Assembly: GCF_032854445.1 (NCBI RefSeq)
Contig: NC_088305.1
Coordinates: 25,566,628 to 25,630,627 of the forward strand
DNA: 64,000 nt
Origin: Liolophura sinensis
Taxonomy: Eukaryota; Mollusca; Polyplacophora; Chitonida; Chitonidae
Reading direction: 5' to 3'
Below the pieces are notes generated by a model. The model saw only the letters and a program-made list of their open reading frames with translations. It did not search any database and had not been told where the DNA came from. Made by a program: the position numbers and the translations under genes. Below, one piece after another: positions 35,131 through 47,527 of the stretch (within the stretch, counting starts at the first letter, position 1; the number at the start of each line of letters is the position of its first letter).

Positions 35131-35800
35131 ACACACACCCACTACAAAATTCAACAACTGCAAAACACCCACTCACTAGAAAGTCACCAAATAAAAAGTC
35201 ATGAAGTCCCCACCCAAAAACACCCACTTCAAACAGCCACCAAATATGAAAACACCATCCACTTTAAACAGCCACTGAATATAAAAACACCCGTCTACTT
35301 CAAAGTCACCAACTACAAAAACACCCATCGAATTCAAACAGCCACTAAATACAAAACACCCATATACTTCAAACAGCCACCAACTACAAAAAACACCATC
35401 CACTTTAAACAGCCACCAACTACACAAACACCCATCCACTTCAACTGCCACCAACTACAAAAACACCATCCACTTTAACCAGCCACCGAATATAAAAACA
35501 CCCATCTACTTCAGTCACCACCTACAAAAACGCCCATCCATTTCAAACAGCCACTAAATATAAAAACACCCATCTACTTCAAACTGCCACCAACTACAAA
35601 AACACCCATCTACTTCAAAAAGCCACCAACTACAAAAACACCATCCACTTTAAACAGTCACCAACTACAAAAAACACCCATCCACTTCAACTGCCACCAA
35701 CTACAAAAACACCAATCAACTTCAAACTGCCACCAAATAAAAAAACACCCATCCACTTCAAACTGCCACCAAATAAAAAAACACCCAAACAGCCATCAAA
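35131..35800. repeat. 36-bp minisatellite, about 18 units
   Basis: Unit ACACCCATCTACTTCAAACA plus GCCACCAACTACAAAA, with indels of one or more bases in many units. On the minus strand the 12-codon period reads VDGCFCSWWLFE-like repeats over about 90 residues (35176-35454), but indels break the frame. The plus strand is almost free of G. Confidence 0.93.
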
Positions 35801-37046
35801 AACATCCGATCATCAAAAAAAAATAAACTGCAGGGACATCAACTCACTACAAAACATTTAGCATTGGTCAACAAAACAGAAACATATTGGAACAAAACAA
35901 ATTGGATCCATCATTTTCATGACTAGGTTTTTCACTAGCTACAATGCTACAGGAACCTGATGGCTTTGGTCTGTATTGCACTTCAGTTGGCAGATACAAG
36001 AAGCTGTAAGACAATTCGTAATGTCTAAAAAACACGATCAGGAATCAGCCAGACAAATACAGTGAAAACAAGGCACTATTCGAGTTTAAATATGTGCATG
36101 TTTTTTGTTTGTGTAACACAAGCATTTCTGTCGCACTCACTGTTTTGTTGTTGTTTCTTGTTAGGGTTTTCGTGTTTGTTACATTTTATAGTTTTTTCAT
36201 GTCTTTGGTGAACACAAATTTGATCTGTAAGGCCTGACAGCAATATAAAATGAACAACATATAACTAGAGAAGAATGTTGAAAGTAAAGAGACAATTGTA
36301 AAATTTCATCAAGATGGCCACAAAAACTCACATAACTGAGTAAATACACAAACTACACGTACATTTATCCTAAGTCATGGAAAGGTAAAGCCCTCTTATA
36401 TACGACGCATTGTGTTTTTACCTGTAGAGTAAAAAAACTCAACAAAACTTATTAAATCCCAGAATATTACAACAAGACTTGATTCTGCACAAAAATTTTA
36501 AAAAATACAACCTGGGGATCATTAAGGAAAAAAAAAAAAGCAAGCTTATTTAAAAGAACAGGTTTCCATACCACTGTTTAACAAAACCTTTTCGTTCCTC
36601 CTGCTTTAGTATGACAGGCCTCAGAGGTAATAAAAGAGATTAATACTACAAATGTCAAAACACACAGGAGATTTATTTCAAGAAAGTTCTTTATATTCCC
36701 TAAGGCTCAAAATCCTTATTACCTTACATCAAAAAAAAAAAAAAAAACACTTCACAGAAAATCTAAGCATGGGGCCATCTTTAAAATACTCCATGTTTCT
36801 ATAACCCAGCCCTATCAGTAAAAACAGGCTAGATCTGCGGAGATTTTTGTTTATTCTAGGTAGTGAAAAAGTCAGCATTTTAAAAAAAATTACCATTGAC
36901 AAAATCCAATAAAAAGTCTAAAGAGTAGGTAACTTTTTGGAGGGTCTATCACTGGTCACAAGCTGCAAACACAATTTTACCAACGGCCTGGCTTAATTAG
37001 AAATGAATGATTACCCTTCTTCCTCTACCTTTTCACATATAAAAGA
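35801..37046. other. Non-coding, nothing recognised
   Basis: A+T-rich with poly-A tracts near 36528 and 36730. No coding signal. Confidence 0.5.
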
Positions 37047-37200
37047 GCAACTTTCAGCGCAATTTATACATCTTCTTCATTTCATTTTGAAAATAAAACT
37101 AAATTGGTAGGATTGCCCATTTTCAGGGCTTCACAAAAAGTATAATTTTATCAGCCAACACAGAATTATGCCTTCAGAATATGCTTGAATAAACGCCCAC
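37047..37200 (-). repeat. Interspersed repeat D, copy 4 (inverted)
   Basis: GCAACTTTCAGCGCAATTTA, GGTAGGATTGCCCATTTTCA, GGGCTTCACAAAAAGTATAA, TTTTATCAGCCAACACAGAA. Closest to copy 3. Confidence 0.75.
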
Positions 37201-38032
37201 CAGGAACAAGTACCGGTACAGGAAATATATGCTCACATAAACATAAATAATGCAAATACCAACCGTGTTCACCTGTTTCTTACACACATTTCCTTTTACA
37301 CCTTGAATGGTGCAATTAATCTACCAAACAGGCATGCATGTATCGCATTACCAAACTTCATTTCACTTTGATCTAAGAAGGAAGATGTAGTAGAGATGAC
37401 AGGAGATGGTCATCAATTATGAACCCAAACTTTATAGCATCACTAAAAAAAAACTGTATGTCATGAAACTCAGCTGACCAGAACAGCTCCATGATAAAAA
37501 GAAACTGTGGTTGAATGATTGATCCAAAAGTACTTGTTTTTTTTTTTTTCTTTCTTTCCCATAAATACATGTAAATACACGTACCACAGCACATGAGTCA
37601 CGCAAATCAATCACGTCCCATGTAATTTATTACATGTGCATGCCAAAGTGCTTTCCTGAGGTACCCGAAACGCTAAGAACACAACAAATGAAGCAAACAC
37701 ACGAAAATAGCAAAATAAATCAAATGCTGAAATATCAGCATTTGAGAAATGAGACTTTCTGAGTTACATTACTCATGCCAACCCATTCGTGGAACAAAGT
37801 CAGAATGTGTGACTCCATGCCATTATGGTTTATATTAGTGTGCCAGTGAAGACCTGTATCTGATATATCACATTTCAAAGAAACAAAATCTTGCGCACTG
37901 AGAATATATCACTGCCACATTATCAATTTTAACCAATCCGACACTAATTATTTCTATAATCCCGGATAGCTGTTGCTTTCGCTATGTCAGCCTGGTTGCT
38001 GCCTTTGTGTCATACAAGTGTGGGGTGTGAGT
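37201..38032. other. Non-coding, nothing recognised
   Basis: Overlapping minus-strand ORFs at 37373-37614 run through a poly-T/poly-C tract and look like chance. Confidence 0.5.
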
Positions 38033-38180
38033 GATGTGACACTGTTTTTCCAGTTATTCTAGCATGGCGCATCCCATGGCCTTGTAAGAATTCGATATTA
38101 AAAGCCGATTTACAGAGTTACCCAGAACGTCAGAAAACAATGGCTGTGGCCTTACAGGTTTGTTTTCACCTCTCTTCCTG
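38033..38180 (+). repeat. Interspersed repeat F, copy 1
   Basis: Diverged match to 49013-49200 (ACACTGTTTTTCC, CTAGCATGGCGCATCCCATG, AGAATTCGATATTAAAAGCC, GTCAGAAAACAATGGC, CACCTCTCTTCCTGAA). A shorter inverted match is at 44828-44892. Type unknown. Confidence 0.6.
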
Positions 38181-38819
38181 AACAACTCAGGTACTTGTTG
38201 CCTTTTCTTATGTTTATTTTGTTTCAGATATTATAAATGGTTTTCTCCAATCAACACATACGCACATGTTGTCAGCCAGTACATGTACTCTTCTGCTAAC
38301 ATTTGGCAGATTACTGCAAGTCTACCAAACAACATATTCATCTGGAGAACTGCTACACAATATTCATATCAGTTTATCAACCACCTGTCAGCTACACCTC
38401 ATCATCTTGAATTCTAAAATCTGATAGCTTGAATATCTGTTAATTGTTGGAGTCTATTTGCTTCAATGTATGGCCTGGCCAGAGCCAATCCAGTTTTCTA
38501 GCTATATCAGCTTGAAATGAAAGAGAACAAGATGGTGTAGAGGGAGAAAAAAACATGGGACAGTTTGTTAGTTACTTGCAGAAGGTCTGACCAGAGTGGT
38601 TTACTTCAAGTACTTCGCCTACATACAACCCTTGAATCTGACCACCATCTAGTTATGTGAAAAAACTCCTCAGCACAGCATTAATCAATCAAATATTTAG
38701 ACACCTAGCAGTGCTGAAAGCCAAAAATTACATTCCTACATGTATATACTTGGGAGGGGGGGGGGGGAGGTAAAGATGTATATAAGTAAGTGCTTTGGTT
38801 TTAACATCTTAACAATTTC
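38181..38819. other. Non-coding; G run
   Basis: A run of G at about 38756-38767. No gene accepted. Confidence 0.5.
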
Positions 38820-39075
38820 TCGCATGGCGATGAAGCAATCCTTAGGGTGCGTGTAATGTGCCTCCTTGTTGCAGGACGGATTTCCAAAGCACTTTTATCT
38901 AGTGCTGCTTCAATGAGACGCCTTGCTGAAGCAAGGAAGCTACAACTTCCTCTTTTAAGGTCTTAGGTGTGACCCGACCCAGGATAGGACCTGGATCTAC
39001 CTCCTCCGAAGAAGACACTGTACCAACTGAATCACTGGGCCCGGTCAGTAAAGACAATAGATGAACATCATCCCT
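38820..39075 (-). repeat. tRNA-headed SINE family 3, copy 1
   Basis: Shares AATCCTTAGGGTG-GTGTAAT, GTGCCTCCTTGTTGCAGGAC, GGATTTCCA, CTAGTGCTGCTTCA-TGAGAC and CTACAACTTCCTCTTTTAAG with 52395-52705. On the minus strand the head reads GTGATTCAGTTGGTACAGTG (A-box-like) and GGTAGATCCAGGTCC (B-box-like). The middle is deleted relative to the other copy. Confidence 0.8.
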
Positions 39076-39966
39076 CCAAACCAAAAACTAATGCCCTTAA
39101 ACCTTCTTTTAGATATTCTGGGGTGACATTGTTGAACCGATTCCCTATATATGTATATGTTAAACAATCACAGAATGCCACTGTTTTCAAAAAAAAAAAA
39201 TAGAAATGTTTACTATGTCAAAATATGCCTCTGTTGACTAAGTGTAGAATTGTCTATTATGCACTACATCTGCAATCATCTATCAGTTTCATCTGTATTT
39301 TATATATACTGTATATGCATGCGTAAATAACTTTTTGTGTATGTGCATGAGGGACTCGGAGAAGATTGGTTTTGTAACTAACTGATCTCCCAGAGAAAAT
39401 AAAGTATTATTATTATTTAAATATATTGACTGAAAGGAACAGACCAGCTTTCCCAAAAATTAGAAGAATTACCATATTCACACCAATAAAGTCTCTACAC
39501 AAAGACTTTCAACTCCCATATGTATGGGAGATAGGTTATGCACTCACCTTTCTACAGCAGAAATCCTTTTGAATGACCAAAAGCAAGACTTTAATGTCCC
39601 TCTAATGGAGTCCCTCAGGAAATTAAACAAGAATCAATCAGAGGGATATAACCTCTTGCAGTCTGAAAGCTTCCTTGACACAAATCCCTTGATGTTTTTC
39701 TGTAGAATGCTCCAACTTGTGCATCACCTAAAACAGAATGAAGAATTTAATGTAATAAATATTATTCCTGTAGGGACCACACAAGCATGGTTTTCAGGCA
39801 GAAAAAAACCCACCCATGTAATATTTAATATAATCATCAAAACACCTTCCTACATCTACAAAATTAGTGAAATTGTGATTGTGATCCTTTCATTATTATT
39901 GTAACTTTTAAATGTCAATCGAAATGAAATCGATTCAACCCACATTGAGATCACCAAACGTATAAA
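39076..39966. other. No supported gene
   Basis: A 126-codon plus-strand ORF (39524-39904) begins MGDRLCTHLSTAEILL and ends in a hydrophobic, A+T-driven tail. No domain, splice signal or second copy supports it. Confidence 0.4.
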
Positions 39967-40032
39967 ACCGACAAGTGTTGTGTAAGTGAAATATTCTTGA
40001 GTAACGGCATAAAAATACCCATCAAATGAATC
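39967..40032 (+). repeat. MetaSINE tail fragment
   Basis: TAAGTGAAATATTCTTGAGT, then ACGGCATAAAAATACCCATC and AAATGAAT: the 3' end only. Confidence 0.75.
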
Positions 40033-40371
40033 CAATTCTGGTCTGCATCAGAGAAGCTATTTCGTCATAAAAGGGAATTAACACACAATGAGCCCAAGAA
40101 TGATCATTCCTCATCAAAGGCCTCTGCACTGATGTTCTCAAAACAGTTGTGATCTTTTGGATGATACTTGTATATAGCTAACTGAATCTTGCATTCAATA
40201 CAAAAGGCAAGGGGCTTATAAATGTATACTCGCTGTTAACAGAAACCTTATGAATTGATGCCATGGAAGCCATACCTATACACACTGAGAAATGTCTGGG
40301 ACAGTGCTATTTGTCTCCGACTAGCTCAGATGCTTCCGTGCACCCAAGTCTTAAGTTTTTCCCAAAAAGTT

Positions 40372-40611
40372 TTTATTATTTCATCGGTGTTTTGCACCGT
40401 GCCCAAGAATATTTCACATATACGACGGCGGCCAATATTATGAATGGAGAAAAACCAGGCTCTCTGGAAAATCCACAACAATCTGCAGGCTGCCAGTAGA
40501 CCTTCCCACAGGAACTTGGAAGTCAGCATAAGCTGGACTTGCGCTCACATCGAGCACATTGGTGAAAGGCTCTGGCCGCTGGCATGCCAACCACTCGGCC
40601 ACACACCCCCC
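40372..40611 (-). repeat. MetaSINE-type SINE, diverged head
   Basis: Inverted: TCGGTGTTTTGCACCGTGCC, AAGAATATTTCACATATACG, ACGGCGGCCAATATTATG, TCAGCATAAGCTGGACTTGC, CACATTGGTGAAAGGCTCTG, and a head ending CCAACCACTCGGCCACACA. The overlapping ORFs on both strands come from the SINE. Confidence 0.88.
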
Positions 40612-40674
40612 GGGTATAAAGCCTTTAAACAATCATTTAGTGTCCAAGAAACATTACATTGAATAAGGGCACAC

Positions 40675-41110
40675 TCGAACATCACACTGAAGACACCACA
40701 AATGACACCCCACATGAGCGCATAACTAGAATATCATGCTGACAAAGTAACCAAACAGGACACTCCACAAGTGTTGCCTCACTACAACATCATACAAATG
40801 AAGACACCACACAGGACACCCCAGGCCACAAGTGCTGCCCAACCAAAATATCACACTGAAAACACCAGAAATGACACCCAACATGCAAGCTTCAATAGAT
40901 TATCATACTGAAGACACCATAAAAGTACACACCACATATGTACCTAACTAGAATATAAGACTCCAAAGACACCAAACATGACACCCCACAAGCACAACCT
41001 CAACAGAGCACCAAAACACCAGATATAGCAAGCCACATGCCCTGCCTCACTTGAAAATAAGGGTTGATGGCTCACAGCAGAATCACTGACACCACCAAAA
41101 TCACCCCACT
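40675..41110. repeat. Degenerate tandem array, about 50-59-bp units, 7-8 copies
   Basis: The motif GAAGACACCA-AAATGACACC (or variants) recurs at about 40689, 40741, 40800, 40858, 40910, 40965, 41013 and 41086. Between motifs the sequence resembles CACA-GCATAACTAGAATATC. It is similar to an internal part of SINE family 2 (GAAGACACCAGACATGACAC, then CACATT and TACTGACAC). Confidence 0.75.
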
Positions 41111-42518
41111 TACAACAGAACAAAACTCTTGTTGTCTCTCAAAATAAAAATCAGAATTTGCAGGTTTCTGTTCCTGTTATTCATGATTTTTATTATTTAC
41201 ATTAAGTAGTTGTTCACTAAACAATGTATAAATACAAATGAACAAACGCTGCCAAGTTAGCCTGTAAGACAAAAACTTATCAGAGTGACTGGATTGCCAG
41301 AATTCTGCCTTCTCATTGATCCACAGATCTAATTTTACATATGTACCTGTAGGTTCACAATATGGCAATATCATGAGCAGTCCAGCTTTTCTTTGTTTTT
41401 CCCTCTTTCGAGCCTTACAATCTTTCAACAAGAAAATAACACAATAATTACAACTTGTTGCCATAGAGGTTTTGGGCAGCTGACTTTTATTTCCAGTAAA
41501 CCTAATCTGAAAGTTTCTTTTTCAAATTTCCAATCCCCAACAAAGAACATCTAAAGTCTCTCAGCCAGCATCAGAGAGTAGACTTAAAGAGTCTCATGCA
41601 AGAGCGTACAATCTCCATAGATCTCATTACTGCCTGACATGGGGTCCCACAATGTAAATATTGTACGTGAGAAAGGTAGGTACATGTACAATACCTGTGA
41701 CACATATAGTAAACATGACCAAGGGAGACACAATGACCATGAAATTTCATACATCTACAAATTGTACATAATTACATGTAGTTAGTTAATCTCTGTAACA
41801 TTACATATGCTTCACAAGTACTTATAGGGCATCAAGGAAATATGTGCCCAACCCCTAGCTGCCATATACCCTAAATACTCATATACTTCATAATAAATCA
41901 GGAGCTCTCATTGGCTCAAAGCCCAAGGTTAAAGATTATAAGTCCGTAGCCAACAGGCTCAGGTTTTATATGTAGCAGTGGACAGGCTTAGCAGAAGCTT
42001 TACTGTCAGGACTGACCCTTTGTGAACAAAGCTCCCATCTGGGAAACCCTAACCTCCATACTGATACAATCCATGTTTTTTGAGGGGTTTTTTGGGGGTT
42101 TTTTTTGGGGGGGGGGTTGTTTGTTTGTTTTTTGGGGAGCTGGAGGGGGTTGGGGTCTGGAGTTTGGGACATGAAAACAGTATTTAACTTATTGGTGATC
42201 TAGACCAAGCTCAAAAAATATTTCACTTGTAGTGCTACATGTTGACGTGGGATATGGGACATCTATCTCACCTGGTAATTGATGCACTGGACTTGTAAGT
42301 GGCAATTTTTAATTATCTGATTGTCTCAATGTACACCACTGAGCAATAACTGCAATGTGCACGAGAATAGATCAGATGTTTTGGTCTATTCACTCTGATC
42401 TTACAGAGAAGTTTTCGGTGCCAGGGATAGAGTCTAGCAGCAGAGATAAGGAAAAGGGGACGTCACGGTCACGACCACACTAAATCATTTGTATTATATG
42501 CAATACCATACATGTGTG

Positions 42519-42523
<5 letters not shown>
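41111..42523. other. Non-coding; G/T-rich low-complexity stretch
   Basis: 42082-42150 is a run of T and G blocks (T5-8, G4-9). The 95-codon minus-strand ORF at 41177-41464 has a donor-like CCTACAG/GTACAT inside but nothing else in its favour. Confidence 0.45.

Positions 42524-42524
<1 letters not shown>

Positions 42525-42579
<55 letters not shown>
42525..42579. repeat. (AT)n microsatellite
   Basis: About 27 uninterrupted AT dinucleotides following a short GT run. Confidence 0.97.
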
Positions 42580-42582
<3 letters not shown>

Positions 42583-43103
42583 AACTATATGTACTAACTG
42601 AATAAAAATGGAATAAAAACGGAATAGTATTGCATTCAGAAACGCCCTACTGAGTTTCATATGACTCATGAACCCCTGACTTAACGACGCACAAACCTGC
42701 AAACGTTAGTTGTATTGAGTCATTTCAAATTGAAAGTCTTTTGTATTCAGTGGTCGTTGTTGTTGCACGCCTGACTGACTTTGCCGGCAATCAAGACCAA
42801 ACACTGTGAAACGCCGTTTTATCACGTGGTAGAGACTCCCCAACATGCGTACTTCAGATTCCCAAAAAATAGATATAATTAACCAAAAAGCACTTACATG
42901 ACTTAATTAGCTCTTTCGTACTTTAATATGAAATGGATGCCTCGCAAAAATGTTGTCTTCCGCGAAAGACACAAGACCGTGGCGTGCTTCAACTTCGAAC
43001 ACATGATGAAAATGAGAGGCCAGAAAAATAAAAAGACAAATTGATGATAAGAACTGTTAAAACTGTCTGTCATTTCTATACATGTGTCGGTTTACATACT
43101 TAC

Positions 43104-43330
43104 AGACTGGTGACGAACAGTTCTGCGCAGATTAGCTTATTATCGATCTGAGAAGAAACTATTGACTTCCCGTCAGATATTAACAACTGGAGCTCCAACA
43201 CCCACTGATATAGTCTCTGGCGACTTTGACATTTTGGGAAGTCTTTGACCTAGATAGCTCAAGGCCATAGGGAAATGAGATCACATGATGTCTGACGTCT
43301 GCGTGTCTGTTAGATCTGATTGGCCCTCGG
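43104..43330 (-). promoter_or_regulatory. Possible 5' non-coding exon and promoter of the minus-strand gene
   Basis: On the minus strand, CACCAGTCT/GTAAGTATG (intron beginning at 43103) is a near-consensus donor. The sequence upstream of it on that strand is CpG-bearing and less A+T-rich than everything to the left, with an inverted CCAAT (plus-strand GATTGGCC near 43318). This would fit a leader exon splicing to 32145. No TATA box is evident. The start point is unknown. Confidence 0.3.
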
Positions 43331-45322
43331 TCTAGGTACACATGCCGGCCGATCCATGTAAACAAGACGCACGTGGAGGGTTGTTTCAGCGGTCATTGAC
43401 CCAGGATTATGTACTGAATAATCTCGAAGCTACTGGCTGCCAGATTTGTGAACTTTTGAAAGCCGACCGGCGCGAAGCGTTTTTAGCACAATGACATAGT
43501 GTGATAGTTCTTACAATACTTTCCACACAATACGGAATATCGCGTTTATCACTACTACATTCCTGACAGAAACATTGTTAGGCCTACTTTGCGAATGCTT
43601 TTAACCCACGGAAGACTGTACATTCGTTTTTCCTCACGTTTTCCGAGACCAAGTATGGTGGTCCAAATCTGCCATTCAGCATATTTTTATATTCTCTTGT
43701 AATTCTCCTACTACATATGTTTTTTTTTCCTCGCTGGAAAATAGGATAAGGCCTCATTAAAATAATTTCACTGTTCCACCCGCTCAAGGCTTATAAGACC
43801 GCCCACATCCGGGCACTTTTCTCGTTACCGTCAGATAGCAGACGACGCGGTAAACGATAAAATGGGAAGGCAGGCCTGCATATGTAGAGGGAAATGGACA
43901 GCAGTGAATGATATTATAAGAACTACGGCTGAGGTTAGACAACAGAACAGTTCATATGTTAAAAGGCCTAGTTTTCAACTTATAAAACCGTTAGTTTTGT
44001 ATTAAAGTCCATGTTTAATATATACGCAATGTTTTTATCGCTACGTCTGCGCGAGTAACGGTTGTTGGCGCGAGTAAACCGATGTTTGTGATTTCGAATG
44101 TAGGAGATAGATGCGGTGTTTCGATAACAGGGCGACGTTCCTTTACGGCTCGGTATGGTCAATCCAGGGTTTTCCACTGCGAAAACAGTATAGGCCTATA
44201 CATGTATTTTGCCTGGTAGTGCAAAACGTTTTTTTTGGTGGTTATTTTGAAGTTACCGCAGTTTCTTGAACCTGATTTTCTTCCTTTGTGAGTGTTTTTC
44301 ATTTATTTTACACTTTTTCCTTTCCTTGATCTTAATAATGGTTTTTGGAAAAGAAAATATTTCTAAGTTTGCTACTTACGGGTAAAATGTGCATTTACTT
44401 AGCGCCAGACTCATGAAATTTCCACATATACGGTAACGTTTATGGGAGGTGAAAACCAGCTCAAGCTCATCCCCAGATACCTGTCAATTCTATCCGACAG
44501 GAAGCCGTGCAGCAATTAAATGCCTGTTACTACACTGTGACCGATTACACTAATAATACCACACCTCCCGTGTGAAGAGCAGATCGCATATGATCTTCCC
44601 AGACTTCACCATTTTAAGTGAAGAGCATGGTTAGGCCTACCGATCTTGGGTATTATGAACACATGCAGGTGCCGAACAGCTGGAGAAAGAACGTGCTGTA
44701 ATTCAAGAGATCATCTTTAAGAAAGAAAAAAAAAGACAACAAATAATAAACTTTTCGGAAAAGGAATGGAAACAGACCAAATTAAATGGCTACAGACAAT
44801 TTTTCTGACGTGCTTGTATGGTAACTCTATAAATTATCTTTTAATCAGGAATTCTTAGGAATACGAAGCCATGCATGGGATGCGCCATGTTAAACAGCAA
44901 CTCGGCAACACCATATCCCTTATACTTTCCGGTGACGTAAGCGGAAATTGCCATATGTCCCCAGGTCATAATAATAACTCGCGCCTGATTGATTGAAACT
45001 AATAACATGGCGGCGCTTTCGATTGTCACAATGTAGATGACTTTACTTAGCTTGAACTGCCGTAGGCTATATTGGCTGTGCTATATACATATAATTCAGT
45101 AATGCAGCTATGACACCATGAATCAGCTATTTCAATAATGTGGCCCCAAAAGACCACCATATATACAAGCTGAGTCTTTTTTGCATTCTATTCAGTCTAA
45201 TAAAATCCATCAAAAAATCATGAAGAATGTATTTGAAATCACCACGAAGTTGTCTTTTAGAAGATGCATATACTTACATTTTATGTAAATGTGGACAATT
45301 CTTTTAAAGAATGTAGGCCTAT
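43331..45322. other. CpG-richer region, possible promoter; no exon called
   Basis: CpG-containing words (GACGACGCGG, TGCGCGAGTAACGG, GGCGCGAGT) are frequent. A TATAAG at 43792-43797 faces right, about 25-35 bp before a mixed-composition stretch that could hold a start site. A fragment of repeat F lies at 44828-44892. I find no coding exon on either strand. Confidence 0.35.
44828..44892 (-). repeat. Interspersed repeat F, copy 2 (fragment)
   Basis: On the minus strand CATGGCGCATCCCATGCATG and CTAAGAATTCCTGATTAAAA match 38.06-38.1 kb. This explains much of the 62-codon minus-strand ORF at 44841-45029, which otherwise looks protein-like. Confidence 0.55.
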
Positions 45323-45641
45323 GTTTTACGTCGTACTTATGTCATATGACGACGAGGAGTCATCAGGTGTGTATTCATGCACTGTGTGTTCTTGTGGCAG
45401 GACGAGTCAATGTCGCCAAGGTGCTGCCGTCAATGAAATATCAAGCCGAAGACACCAGACATGACACCCGTGCACCCAATCACATTACGGCCAACCAGTC
45501 CTGCTTCCTTGCTCTAACCTCACAGTGCTGAGTGCCAAGCCAGTCGGCCAAGTACCATTGCTAAAGTATGGCCGATCCGCGTTTGAACCGACTTCGAGGT
45601 GGACGCTCTAGGTAACATATTAGTCAACCGAAGCGGTTCTG
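45323..45641 (-). repeat. tRNA-headed SINE family 2, near full length
   Basis: Inverted: GTCATATGACGACGAGGAGT, GTTCTTGTGGCAGGACGAGT, GTGCTGCCGTCAATGAAATA, GAAGACACCAGACATGACAC, CCAACCAGTCCTGCTTCCTT, and a head with GTTTGAACCGACTTCGAGGT. The plus-strand ORFs here are repeat-derived. Confidence 0.9.
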
Positions 45642-45879
45642 TTAAAGAAAGAACTATGGAGTTATTAATATAGATACAACATCTAGATTATTCGAATCAA
45701 TCACCGGAAGATTGTTGTGGGGATTTCTAGCCACGTATGGCTTTTTTTTTCTTTTTTTTTTGTAAATTGTTGTTGCCAATGACGCAAGAGCTGGAAAATT
45801 TGTGTATCCAAACTCGCCGATCGAGCCGACACAAGCCACGGTCATGACAACGGTTGGCTATGCGCCTTTACGTCAAGGG
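45642..45879. other. Unique segment, nothing recognised
   Basis: Poly-T/poly-C tract at about 45741-45760. Confidence 0.5.
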
Positions 45880-46034
45880 GTAAATCAGGTAGGGCTGTAC
45901 CTGGTGAGGTGCAGTGAATTTCTCAGAGGACTTTCTCCTCACATAAACTAACCTGACTGCCATGTATGATATATGTGATATTTTCTTGAATAAGACATCA
46001 AAGGCATATAAATAAATAAATAAATAAATAAAAA
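45880..46034 (+). repeat. Diverged SINE 3' part with (AAAT)n tail
   Basis: TCAGGTAGGGCTGTACCTGG, CCTGACTGCCATGTATG, GATATTTTCTTGAATAAGAC, ATCAAAGGCATATAAATAAA, ending in seven AAAT units. The tail order resembles the MetaSINE tail; the body differs. Confidence 0.65.
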
Positions 46035-47527
46035 AGATCACCATAAAAATGATGACATAAATATAACTTCATAAATTAAACTAGCCTCTAACTTGTTGGG
46101 TTCCTATAGCAATAAGGGAGCTGCGCAGTGCTGATCGATTCCACTTAAAGTGAAAGACAGTGACTAATGTTTATGTCCACTGAAAGACTACCATTCAAAG
46201 TATCTATTTGTTTTAGATTTTTTCAACCCAGTAAAACTTTAGTGAAACTTCCTCTTGATACAGCCTCAGCACGTCTCCTTTATAGAGATCAAGGTTACGT
46301 CACGTTTACTCTAGCTCTCTAACGTCGAAGGTATATTCCGCATAACAGTCGATCAAAGCAGAAGCCTATGGTAGGTAAAAGTTATGATAAAGTGATAAAT
46401 ATTGTTTTCTCGGATATTAGACGTACTGGAAGAACATTTCTTCCACTGCTTGAACTGTTGATGCAGTAGGCCTACTTATATCATTTACAAGGAAATCCAG
46501 CCTTCCGGTTTACATAGGCTGCGGATGCACCACCGAGGTATTCCTGCTTCAGATCTTAACCTCCGGAGGGATGTGCTCGTGATTGTGACCCCTATTAAAT
46601 GTTTCAAAATTACAGTAGGATTGTTTTACAGCTAGATCCATGCTCAATTCTGAAACAATTGTAAATAAATCTAAGCACCACTGAGGGTGATTTAGGCGTT
46701 CGACTATCGCTTGAATGTATTCTTCAGTTTTGTAGGGGTGGCTTATGAAAGCAGTTCTGACCCAGTCATCGCGGACGTCAGAGAAAGCATCTCGGCTTGA
46801 TCACAGCGTTTCAATAATTTTACTGTATTTTATAAAGGAAAAGAGGAAAAAAACATCCCATGTGTGCGGGAAAGACGAAGGAGCAAAGTTTAAATTCTTC
46901 AGTTCTAATGAATTCAGAGAAAAAAATTGTCCAAACATTTAATTAATTTAAAGCGTTGTTCGGTGAGATGCCGTCTTTTGATTTTCATAAACCTTCGGCA
47001 TCCCTGATGGATTTTGCACTGACTGATACTTGTTATTTAGAAACTGCTGACTAAACGCTAAAATGAGCGACAAAAATGTATTCGTACAAGCTGAACAGAG
47101 TGACTAGGTAGCTCTAGGGTTTGTTGGGGAGATTGATGCGATTTGGGCCGAGAAGGTATGCTACTGTATGACATAATTTGATACCGTCACTGAATATTAC
47201 ACGGCTTGTAAATCAACTGAATTTACATCTGTGGTGGTCCGTGAGAGACACAGACGTATCTCACAACACTGTGTGAAATGGCCCTTCAGCTGCACGTAAC
47301 TAAATCGTTGTAAATATTCTCGTAATGATGTCTTATGCAGTAGTGCTGTGTTATCATATGTTCATGGAGTGTATGGGAAAATGCTACTTCACAACTTAGA
47401 CCCTGCAATCTGATAGCAACGTGTTTGATAGGATAAAATTATCAAAATGGCTTCGTCGATTTACATCAGCCATTTGTGCAGCATTGACATTTGGTTATAC
47501 ATGTTATTCGGTGAAATCTCATCAAAA
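46035..47527. other. Non-coding, nothing recognised
   Basis: Mixed composition. No ORF with recognisable features, no family repeat. Confidence 0.45.

Noticed and set aside
39524-39904. 126-codon plus-strand ORF
   Set aside because: C-terminal third is an A+T-driven Ile/Leu run; no second line of evidence.
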